Shown here: piece after piece, positions 34,641 through 42,516 of the stretch
How positions within the stretch are numbered: the first letter of the stretch is position 1
How the letters are laid out: each line of letters starts with the position of its first letter
NCBI GenBank assembly: GCA_029688905.1
Contig: JARULB010000001.1
Span: 248,001-312,000, forward strand
Length of the DNA stretch: 64,000 nt
Direction of reading: 5' to 3'
Source: Balneolales bacterium ANBcel1
GTDB lineage: Bacteria > Bacteroidota > Rhodothermia > Balneolales > Natronogracilivirgulaceae
Notes under the pieces: generated by a model
Databases searched by the model: none
What the model was told of the DNA's origin: nothing
What the model saw: the letters and a program-made list of their open reading frames with translations, nothing else
Program-made: the position numbers and the translations under genes

Positions 34641-36194
34641 CTACGGTGCTGCTTGTTTATACATCAGATTACGCATCTTCTCCACCACATCGGCATAATC
34701 GGGATCATCTACGAAGTTGCGGGTCTCGTCATAATCCAGCTCGTAGTCATACAGCTCCCGGGCCACTACTTCGTTGCCCGGTGCCGGATGCGCATAGTTG
34801 GTGCCGTCCCATTCCGGATTCACGACCCACTCCGTATAGCGGTATCGCTCGGTACGTATGGAATAGCCCATGCCGTTAGGATCTCCCTGGATGTTGCGGG
34901 GGTACTGACTGAGCGCGTACGGCTTCCACTCAGTTTCCGGGTTTTCCATGATGGGAACAAAACTCTGCCCCTGCATCATCTCGGGCATATCCATTCCGGT
35001 GAAGTCCACAAGCGTGGGGAAAATGTCGAGCAGTTCAACCGGCTGACTGACTACCGTACCGGAAAACAGCTCCGGATGCCTGAAGATCAGAGCGCTGTGA
35101 TTGGCCTGTTCAAAGTTGGTGTGCTTGCACCACATGCCGTGATCCCCCAGGTGATAGCCGTGATCGCCGAACAGTACTATGGCCGTATTGTCAGCAAGTC
35201 CCGTTTCTTCCAACGCATCCAGGATGTAACCAATCTGCGCATCCACAAAACTCACGGAAGCGTAATAGCCATGCAACAGTTCCAGTTGCTTTTCCATGGG
35301 GATGGGCTCGCCTCTTTCCGGTATGTCGGGGTAGTTGCGCAGCTCCCAGGAGTCCTGAAAAGCAAAATCCGGGGCGCCCTCCGGCATTTCCATAAACCCG
35401 GGAAGCGAGAGTTCGTCCCGGTCGTACAGTTCCCAGTATTCTCTTGGGGCGGAAAATGGCAGATGTGGACGAATATAGCCTATAGCGTAGAAAAACGGGT
35501 CGCCGGTCTCCGATTTCTCCTTTAGCGCATCAATGAGCTCCATGGTCATATGCCCGTCGGAGTAGGAGGTGTCCGGCACATCGGCAACCTCAACGGATGG
35601 CCCCCGGGTGAATATGTAGCGTTCCAGACCTTTCAGGCCGATTTCTTCCGCCCACCTCTCACGCATGGCCATGTAATCGATATTATCCTGATTGGCGTAG
35701 TCTTTGTGTCCGCCTTTGGCCCATCCCTCCGTCCAGGCATACGATTCACCGCTACCGTCCGTACGCAGGTCATGTTCCCTGCCCCGACCAGGATAGTGCT
35801 GCAGTTTTCCCCATCCCCTGGTAGCATAACCGTGATCCTTGAAATACTGCGGGATGGTCACCACATCGGGAACCGTTTCCCTGACATCGGTATTCAGGTC
35901 ATAGACACGAGTCGAGTCCGGTCGCAATCCGGTAAGCAAACTGGCACGCGATGGAGCCGAGATGGCTTGCTGGCAGTAGGCGTGTGTGAACAGAATGCCC
36001 GTGTTGGCCAGGCGATCCATATGGGGAGAGTGGATGAAGTCATGGCCATACACATTGAGTTTTGGCTTCAGGTCATCCACAGAGATAAAGAGAATATTCA
36101 TCTGTTCTTTGACCGTGCTGCCAACGAACATGAACCAGGCCATCAGAGCAAAAACAATACGTGACAGAAAACCTGTAATACTTAATTTATACAT
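34641..36194 (-). CDS. Iduronate-2-sulfatase-like sulfatase, Ser-type
   Basis: 517 residues with a signal or membrane segment at residues 9-26. MNILFISVDDLKPKLNVYG opens the catalytic domain, and CQQAISAPSRASLLTGLRPDS has S79-x-P-S-R83, again a Ser-type site. GWGKLQHYPGRG and IVLFGDHGYHLGDHGMW match the S1_7 iduronate-2-sulfatase pattern. The pair with the next Ser-type gene looks like paralogues. It begins 351 bases after the previous sulfatase stop, so it may have its own promoter. Confidence 0.85.
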   Translation of the reverse strand: MYKLSITGFLSRIVFALMAWFMFVGSTVKEQMNILFISVDDLKPKLNVYGHDFIHSPHMDRLANTGILFTHAYCQQAISAPSRASLLTGLRPDSTRVYDLNTDVRETVPDVVTIPQYFKDHGYATRGWGKLQHYPGRGREHDLRTDGSGESYAWTEGWAKGGHKDYANQDNIDYMAMRERWAEEIGLKGLERYIFTRGPSVEVADVPDTSYSDGHMTMELIDALKEKSETGDPFFYAIGYIRPHLPFSAPREYWELYDRDELSLPGFMEMPEGAPDFAFQDSWELRNYPDIPERGEPIPMEKQLELLHGYYASVSFVDAQIGYILDALEETGLADNTAIVLFGDHGYHLGDHGMWCKHTNFEQANHSALIFRHPELFSGTVVSQPVELLDIFPTLVDFTGMDMPEMMQGQSFVPIMENPETEWKPYALSQYPRNIQGDPNGMGYSIRTERYRYTEWVVNPEWDGTNYAHPAPGNEVVARELYDYELDYDETRNFVDDPDYADVVEKMRNLMYKQAAP

Positions 36195-36545
36195 GCATTT
36201 AAAAATTTAGGTTTAGTAGACACATGCAAATCCATGACCGGTTTTAATCTTGTTCCCGTATATCCGGGTTTTGGCCCGGTCATGAGCATTTCATAAATAT
36301 TTTTTAATAGTTACAACTCAGCAGACTGACACCTGCCTCGACAGTGGCCCCTGCATTTTCAAATTGCTCAGATCAGAATAATAATTGCTCTCTTGGGCTG
36401 CTAAAGCGATGCCATTACAAATGATTATGGAAGCGCTTTTTATATCTCTAAAGCTACCTAACCCCAACCAGAAGGTCAAAAAAAAACTCAAAACTGGTGT
36501 ATCCCCTGTAGTGCAGGAAGATAGCTGGCAGCAAGATCGAGCCGC
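36195..36545. other. Gap between sulfatase genes
   Basis: 351 bases without a supported gene; moderately AT-rich at 36290-36450. No promoter or terminator could be identified with confidence. Confidence 0.4.
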
Positions 36546-38261
36546 TCAGGGTGCCGAGAAGCGCACGCGCTCTGCAGGACGGTATCCGATTCGTACCGCC
36601 TTGGCCTGAATGGTTTCCCCGGCGGAGAGCGATACCGGCTTGTGATACAGTTCCCAGTGGTCACCGTCAATGCGGTCGCCAAGCTGATAGGCGATGCGCG
36701 CACCTTCGGTGGGTGAACGAAGCGTAACTTTGTCGCCACTATGGGAAAATTGGACCGGTTTCGTTTCCGGCTGAATCAGGCCCGGCCACATCATTTTGAC
36801 GAGGTCGCGTTCCGGTATGAACCCCATATCACCTGCTTCGAGCTGCCAGTCAGCCAGCGCACCGCGCAGCTCTTCCAGCTTTTCAGCATATTCCGGTTTT
36901 TCGGCCACGTTGTTGACTTCATACGGATCGTACTTCAGATCATACAGTTCCTCCAGGGGTTTGGTGGGCATAAAAATATAAGCGGCATCGCCTTCAAGTT
37001 TGCCCAAACGGTTCATTTCTATGAGCACGCGGGTCATTTCGATCTGTTCCCGATAGGCGATGCGATAAATCAGCGGGAGTTCGGGACGGAAATTTCGGAT
37101 ATAGACAAAACGGCCGTCCAGGACCGAGCGGCTCATGTCATTGGCGGTATCAAACCGGTCAGCCGCCCCAAATATGTAAGGATGCGGAGTTTCGGTTACA
37201 TACGGCCCCAGGAATGCTCTGCCGTGCAGATGGTCGGGTGCGGGTATGCCTGCAAGGGACATCACCGTCGGGCCCAGGTCCATCAGCGACACCAGATCAT
37301 CCACCTCGGTTCCGGCTTTTTCGCCATGCGGAAGTTTGACGATGAGCGGCACGTGCAATCCGGTGTTGCCGACCGCTCTCTTCTCGCGCAGCAACGGTCC
37401 GCCATGATCGCTCCAGAAAAAGATCACCGTTTCGTCATATATCCCTTCCTCCTTAAGCTGATCGATGATCTCACCAACCTGCTCGTCCAGTTCCATGATA
37501 TTGGAAAAGTTTCTGGCCTGTGCTTCTCTCACCACAGAGATGTCGGGGAAATAGTCCGGAATTGGAACCGTGTCGGGATGGGTCAGCAGTGGATCATCCT
37601 TCTTCATCCACATCCGCGATTCATGGGTCACATGATGGTTGATTATTGAAAAGAACGGCCTGCCCTCCGGCGCGTTGCTGTAGTGGGCCTCCGGGCTGGA
37701 TTCATCCCAGGCCGTAACCGGTCCGCTGAACTGATAGTCCATTTTATCGGCGTTGGTTGTATAGTAACCTACCTCCCTGAGATATTCCGTAAAGGGCCGC
37801 ACATACGGGGGTATGACCGCCGAATACTCGGGCACATTTCGGCCGGTCACATCATACACACCCTGATAGGTTTCGTAGGTCTCCTCCTCGGCGGAACGGT
37901 AAAGGTAGTGGGAGCCGGTACGCATGTTGTGCGTGCCGATGCTTACCTGGTGCATAGCCGTAATGATCGAGCTCCGGCTTGGCGCACAGACACCGGAGGT
38001 GGTGTAGGCGTGGTTATAGCGGATACCGTCTTCCGCAAGCCTGTCGATATTGGGTGTGTGGATGCCCGGAGTGCCGTAGACACTGAGCAGCGGACCGATA
38101 TCCTCCGTTGTGATCCACAGGATGTTGGGAAGGTCGGACCTGTCGTGCGCATCCGAAGCTTCAACAGAATTTGCTGATCCCATGGTTGCGGTTCCGGCCA
38201 GAGCCATGCAAGCAAATCCAATCATGTTCTTGTGGGATGAAGCGCTGTTTTTCATAGTCAT
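36546..38261 (-). CDS. S1_8-like sulfatase, Cys-type, with C-terminal beta domain
   Basis: 571 residues with a signal peptide near residues 12-30. ILWITTEDIGPLLSVYG gives the metal site, and TSGVCAPSRSSIITAMHQVS has C92-x-P-S-R96. MDYQFSGPVTAWDES and IFFWSDHGGPLLREKRAVGN are characteristic of the S1_8 branch. A small domain after residue about 495 (VTLRSPTEGARIAYQLG, ETIQAKAVRIGY) resembles a chitobiase/hexosaminidase C-terminal beta sandwich. Its ATG overlaps the upstream maturase stop (ATGA, 38258-38261), so this sulfatase is translated coupled to its maturase. Confidence 0.9.
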   Translation of the reverse strand: MTMKNSASSHKNMIGFACMALAGTATMGSANSVEASDAHDRSDLPNILWITTEDIGPLLSVYGTPGIHTPNIDRLAEDGIRYNHAYTTSGVCAPSRSSIITAMHQVSIGTHNMRTGSHYLYRSAEEETYETYQGVYDVTGRNVPEYSAVIPPYVRPFTEYLREVGYYTTNADKMDYQFSGPVTAWDESSPEAHYSNAPEGRPFFSIINHHVTHESRMWMKKDDPLLTHPDTVPIPDYFPDISVVREAQARNFSNIMELDEQVGEIIDQLKEEGIYDETVIFFWSDHGGPLLREKRAVGNTGLHVPLIVKLPHGEKAGTEVDDLVSLMDLGPTVMSLAGIPAPDHLHGRAFLGPYVTETPHPYIFGAADRFDTANDMSRSVLDGRFVYIRNFRPELPLIYRIAYREQIEMTRVLIEMNRLGKLEGDAAYIFMPTKPLEELYDLKYDPYEVNNVAEKPEYAEKLEELRGALADWQLEAGDMGFIPERDLVKMMWPGLIQPETKPVQFSHSGDKVTLRSPTEGARIAYQLGDRIDGDHWELYHKPVSLSAGETIQAKAVRIGYRPAERVRFSAP

Positions 38262-39424
38262 ACCTTTTTGTAGTCACTGGGCGGATACCCAAGCTCCAGG
38301 CATCGTACCATTTTTTTAAAAACCGGATAGGAGTGCGCATAAAATCGTTTATACCCCTCACAAAGGTAATTCAGGCCGGGCTCACCATCGGGTGTATTGA
38401 TGATTCGGTCTTTGGGGCATCCGCCGTTGCACACCTCCAGATAGTCACACTGCCTGCAGAAAGCCGGGAGCTTCTCTTTTTTATCCAGGCCAAACTGCTG
38501 CTGCCGGGCACTTTCATGCATGGCTTTGGCCTTCTGATCCATGATATTTCCCAGCTTGTACTCCGGGAAAACAAAATGGTCACAGCTGTAGAGGTCACCG
38601 TTGTGCTCGATAGCCATGGCATGGCCGCAGGTTTCCGCATGAATACAAATCGGTGACGGATAGCCGGCAAGAATACTAAGTGCGACATCAAAATCCTGGA
38701 CAAATATCCTGCCCACATCTTTTCGCTTGAGCCATTCGTTGAATACGCCGGAGAGAAACGAGCCGTATTTCTTTGCGCGTACGCTGCGATAGCTGACTCC
38801 TCCACCGGGCTCCGGCTCAACTATGGGAATAAACTGCATATGCGTTGAGCCAATTTCTTTCAGAAATCGATATATCTTTACCGGATAGGATGAGTTGGAT
38901 GACTGAATGCAGGTCAAGGTATTAAAAAGCACCCCGTGCTTTTTGAGCAGCTCCAGTCCATCCATTACCTCGTGGAACGAGCCGTAGCCTCTCTTGTCCG
39001 GACGAAATTCGTCGTGAAGATCCTCCGGACCGTCAATGCTGATACCCACCAGGAACTCATTGTCCCGGAAAAACTGCGCCCAGTCTTCATTGAGTGTGGT
39101 ACCGTTGGTCTGAAAGGAGTTGGTAATCCGCATGCCGGCACGCGCGTATTTTTTTTGCAGGGCCAGCGCCTTCCTGAAAAACGGCAATCCCATCAAGGTG
39201 GGCTCACCGCCCTGCCAGGTGAAGTTTACTTCCTGCGCATCGGCGGGTTGTGCATAGATATACTGTCGAGTGTACGAATCCAGCACCTCTTCGGTCATTT
39301 TAAATGACCGGGTTCCCGGATACAGATCCTCCTTCTCCAAATAGTAGCAATATTCGCAATCGAGATTGCAGATAGCGCCAATCGGCTTTGAAATGATATG
39401 AAAAGGGTCGTCATGAGACCGCAT
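38258..39424 (-). CDS. Anaerobic sulfatase-maturating enzyme (radical SAM, SPASM)
   Basis: 388 residues from the ATG at 39424, chosen because sequence similarity begins there (MRSHDDPFHIISKPIGAICN); an earlier in-frame ATG at 39604 would overlap the GH39 coding end. The radical-SAM cluster is C19-x3-C23-x2-C26. FTWQGGEPTLMGLPFF follows, and the C-terminal SPASM cysteines are visible in CDHFVFPEYKLGN and CRQCDYLEVCNGGCP. The enzyme oxidises the active-site Cys or Ser of sulfatases to formylglycine in the cytoplasm before export. It is the only maturase in sight for two Cys-type and two Ser-type sulfatases, and such enzymes are known to accept both residues. Confidence 0.92.
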   Translation of the reverse strand: MRSHDDPFHIISKPIGAICNLDCEYCYYLEKEDLYPGTRSFKMTEEVLDSYTRQYIYAQPADAQEVNFTWQGGEPTLMGLPFFRKALALQKKYARAGMRITNSFQTNGTTLNEDWAQFFRDNEFLVGISIDGPEDLHDEFRPDKRGYGSFHEVMDGLELLKKHGVLFNTLTCIQSSNSSYPVKIYRFLKEIGSTHMQFIPIVEPEPGGGVSYRSVRAKKYGSFLSGVFNEWLKRKDVGRIFVQDFDVALSILAGYPSPICIHAETCGHAMAIEHNGDLYSCDHFVFPEYKLGNIMDQKAKAMHESARQQQFGLDKKEKLPAFCRQCDYLEVCNGGCPKDRIINTPDGEPGLNYLCEGYKRFYAHSYPVFKKMVRCLELGYPPSDYKKV

Positions 39425-39557
39425 AATGACTGCTGATTTTATTGTGTCCCTCCATCCGAAGATGGAAAAACGTCTGTTTTCAAGCCGGTTTACCACTTCC
39501 CGCCGCAACGGCAGGTGGGAATACCGAAACACTCCTCGGCGCTGTTTCCCGGGCGTG

Positions 39558-41468
39558 TCACAAATCCACGATGCGAATCCGGTATGATACCGAATCGACA
39601 TCATCCGGGACTACGTGTAAAAAGCCAAGATCTAAAACCGGCACAGGATTGACCCGGGCGTACTCGCCGCCATCGTGCGAGGCATACACATCATAGGCTA
39701 CGACATCATCGGTGGCCTGTTCCCACCTCACGAACTCCTTGCGCTCTCCGTGAAATCCCTCATAAGCGGCAACAGAGGCAATCTCAGGTTCTTTGCGCGG
39801 TATCGCCGCGTCTTCGGCGCCTTCGGAAATAATAATCATGCTGACCGACGCCGGACTCATTACAAGCTCCAGCCGGTTATCATCAAGAGGCCGCCTGGAG
39901 TGCATGATGACAGGTTCCATGTACCCTGTGAGAAACTCATACTGTTCAAGATCAAGTTGCTCCGGCCTGCCTATTTCAATCCACGTCTGGTATGGATTGG
40001 CGTGGACATCATCGATTCGGATGTGGGATACGACCGGGTTTTGGATTCCGGTATTCGCCACCGTCAGATTGACCAAAGCCGCGGCTGCGTCGTGCATCCG
40101 TTTCTGTTCCGGCGTAATCACCTGGTCGGAATCGGCTCCGGAACGTACCGGTCCGAATTCGGGCATATTGGAGACAAGCATCACAATCTGGCCATTGTCC
40201 TTTCTGACGGGAATGACGGTGGTGAGTTCATGGTCCGTCTCATAGCCCTGGACCTGGTAGCGCCTTCCGGGCATATGTGCCAGCAGTGACATGGCATTAT
40301 GCACCGGTTTTTTAATCAGCCAGAATCGCTCTTCGTTCTCCTCGTTGGCAAAGCGTGCCAGGGCCGTCCGGGTATACCAGTCGCCCAGAAAACCTTTGTC
40401 ATTGATCAGCTTTCCGTAATTGATGTCGATGGCATCCATGATTAAACGGTTGTGGGCGTCCACTGACTGAACGATAAAACCGGCATACCACGGTTTGGGC
40501 CGCCACCAGAACGGCCTCAGCCAACCGAACGTCGGGTCGGCTTCATTGTTCCAAAAACTGACATCACGGAACCCGGGGTGATGTTCACGAATATAGTCGA
40601 TCGCCTCCATTTCGCTTTCGACCATGTCGTAAGGCAGGTTTTTATTGTGAACCGATATAAAATCCAGTACGGATCCCTGTTCGCCGGTAATCGCGTTGGT
40701 CCCACGGTCGGCGTGTTCTATCACGGCTTTGAATTCATCAGAGAGAATCAGGGCGGTTCCGGGCCCGCCGAACAGGTAGTTTTCATTCACCGCCTTAATA
40801 GCTTCGCTGGTGGCATCCCAGTAATTCAACAAAGCGGGAATTCCCAGATCCCAGAACCACTCGGGCATGTCCGGCTCGTTGGTGCTTTCAAAATACCAGC
40901 TCTCCAGCTCTTCCCTGCCGTAACGATCCTCGAGTTCCGAGATCATTTCAACCACAAAGTCATACCACAGCATAAGCTCGTCCTGCTGCTCAAAATCGGG
41001 CACCCACTGATTATCGGCATCTTGCTGACCCTGAGCGAACTCATCGTACTTCATTTCGGCCGTTTCACCCTCGGAGTCGACAATCATGGGAAAGCCCATG
41101 ATCTCAAATACGGGCTTCATCCCTCTGGAAACAAACTCGTCCAGCGCCTCAAAAAGGCGGTCAAAATGGTATATGGCCTCTTCGGTTCCGGGATTTTGGA
41201 CCGTCACCAGATTCAGCAGCCAGTGAGGCCTGACATACCTCATCCCCTGGTTTGGCACGGCCGCCTGATAATCGAGCGTGAGCTGCATGTCTTTGCGAAA
41301 CAGCAGGCTGCCCGGTGTAAAGCCGGTGCCGTTCCAGTAATTGACAAACTCCGTTCCTTCACCAGAAAAATCGATGTGATAATCGTGCGTTTGGTACTGA
41401 ACCTGCGAAAAGGCAGAACTATTTAACAGCAACAGAAGTTTAAAGATCAGAAAAAGAAATCTACTCAT
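39558..41468 (-). CDS. GH39 glycosidase, alpha-L-iduronidase-like
   Basis: 636 residues with a signal peptide (FLFLIFKLLLLLNSSAFSQ). The TIM-barrel part includes WYFESTNEPDMPEWF with the predicted acid/base Glu198, and FWNNEADPTFGW with the predicted nucleophile Glu309. The latter is very close to the NDEADPLVGW segment of human alpha-L-iduronidase as recalled, and LIKKPVHNAMSLLAHM resembles LLRKPVLTAMGLLALL of the same enzyme. A C-terminal beta domain (YDVYASHDGGEYARV) has the fibronectin-like arrangement also seen in iduronidase. It would hydrolyse terminal alpha-L-iduronic acid. It is the first gene of the cluster, ahead of the maturase and sulfatases, which makes an iduronate-containing sulfated substrate likely. 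Confidence 0.85.
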   Translation of the reverse strand: MSRFLFLIFKLLLLLNSSAFSQVQYQTHDYHIDFSGEGTEFVNYWNGTGFTPGSLLFRKDMQLTLDYQAAVPNQGMRYVRPHWLLNLVTVQNPGTEEAIYHFDRLFEALDEFVSRGMKPVFEIMGFPMIVDSEGETAEMKYDEFAQGQQDADNQWVPDFEQQDELMLWYDFVVEMISELEDRYGREELESWYFESTNEPDMPEWFWDLGIPALLNYWDATSEAIKAVNENYLFGGPGTALILSDEFKAVIEHADRGTNAITGEQGSVLDFISVHNKNLPYDMVESEMEAIDYIREHHPGFRDVSFWNNEADPTFGWLRPFWWRPKPWYAGFIVQSVDAHNRLIMDAIDINYGKLINDKGFLGDWYTRTALARFANEENEERFWLIKKPVHNAMSLLAHMPGRRYQVQGYETDHELTTVIPVRKDNGQIVMLVSNMPEFGPVRSGADSDQVITPEQKRMHDAAAALVNLTVANTGIQNPVVSHIRIDDVHANPYQTWIEIGRPEQLDLEQYEFLTGYMEPVIMHSRRPLDDNRLELVMSPASVSMIIISEGAEDAAIPRKEPEIASVAAYEGFHGERKEFVRWEQATDDVVAYDVYASHDGGEYARVNPVPVLDLGFLHVVPDDVDSVSYRIRIVDL

Positions 41469-41930
41469 GGACAGGTGATTTAGTCGGTTGGTAGCAGTAC
41501 CGGTTGTCAGTACTGGTCAGGAAATATTGTGATTTGGAGCCGTTTCGGCCGGTGACTGTACCGGTTTGGAAATATCCTCGAAAATAATATTTGCGGCAAC
41601 ATGTCTTTACAATACAAACTAAAACACTCTTTTTCAAAAATATCGGCAATAAAAACAACAAAATAGCCCATACGAATACGTTACATAGACCGCAGCAGGC
41701 AGTTGACGACTCCGGGACTTTCGCAGGTTTAAGTAACCTGCATATACCCGAGGCCGGCGAGCTTGTCAGGGCTGTTGCCGGCGTCCGTTCGATGCAAGAC
41801 TATGCACCTGCCCGGTGTCCTGTTCACCCGTCTATCCGCAAGCTCATTACGGGCAACATGCACGAACACCTTGCAAACCGTACTTAATAGCGTTTTAATA
41901 TCGTAAGTGGCTCATAATGCTTGATCACAA
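41469..41930. other. Divergent promoter region between GH39 and DoxX-like genes
   Basis: 462 bases without a supported gene; AT-rich between about 41570 and 41700. It must carry the promoter of the polysaccharide cluster (minus strand) and of the DoxX-like gene (plus strand). No operator was recognisable by eye. Confidence 0.45.
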
Positions 41931-42410
41931 ATGAACATCAATCCGTTTACCTACTTTGACCACATCGACCGGACCGTCACACGCTGGATGGCGCAAAACG
42001 GAATCTTCCTACTGCGCATCAGCATCGGGTTCATCTTTATCTGGTTCGGTGCATTGAAACTTTTCCCGGGCATGAGTCCGGCCGAGGAGATGGCCGGCAC
42101 AACCATTGAAATTCTCACATTCGGACTGATTGGCGCCGGCACCGGACTGCCGATACTTGCCGTTTGGGAGTGTCTGATCGGGGTGGGAATGTTCGTGCGC
42201 CGCTACATGCGATTTACCATCCTGATGTTGTATCTGCAGATGATCGGTACTTTTTCACCCATAGTGCTGCTTCCGGGCATTGTGTTTGAGTCGGCTCCGT
42301 TCGCTCTCGCCCTGGAGGGGCAGTACATCTTCAAAAATGTAGTGGTGATTGCGGCGGCGCTGGTGATCGGCGCCACCGTGCGGGGCGGGAGGCTGAAAGC
42401 CGAGCCGTGA
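41931..42410 (+). CDS. DoxX/DUF417-like membrane protein
   Basis: 159 residues with about four hydrophobic segments (near residues 25-47, 65-85, 95-112 and 130-150). The first segment LLRISIGFIFIWFGALKLFP and the following ILTFGLIGAGTGLPILAVWE are typical of the DoxX/YkgB (DUF417) group of small inner-membrane proteins; the biochemical role of these is poorly defined, with links to quinone or thiol redox. It is monocistronic and converges with the Ycf48-like gene across a strong hairpin. Confidence 0.7.
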   Translation: MNINPFTYFDHIDRTVTRWMAQNGIFLLRISIGFIFIWFGALKLFPGMSPAEEMAGTTIEILTFGLIGAGTGLPILAVWECLIGVGMFVRRYMRFTILMLYLQMIGTFSPIVLLPGIVFESAPFALALEGQYIFKNVVVIAAALVIGATVRGGRLKAEP

Positions 42411-42474
42411 ACTTCCCGCCTTTCGCCCCTTAGTTTTCAGTCCGCTCCATTTTAATTCACTTAAAGTTTGAGAC

Positions 42475-42514
42475 ATATGACCATAGGAGGTATTATCCTT
42501 GTGTGGTCATATGA
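42475..42514. terminator. Long hairpin between convergent genes, probable bidirectional terminator
   Basis: The arms CATATGACCA (42475-42484) and TGGTCATATG (42505-42514) are perfectly complementary, and the interior adds AGGA/TCCT pairing. It lies 2 bases after the stop of the Ycf48-like gene (minus strand) and 64 bases after the stop of the DoxX-like gene (plus strand). U tracts are weak on both sides. Confidence 0.6.
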
Positions 42515-42516
42515 AA

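Noticed and set aside
36385-36609. 74-codon plus-strand frame between sulfatase genes
   Set aside because: Low-complexity Lys/Asn-rich start and partial antisense overlap with a sulfatase gene; no similarity.
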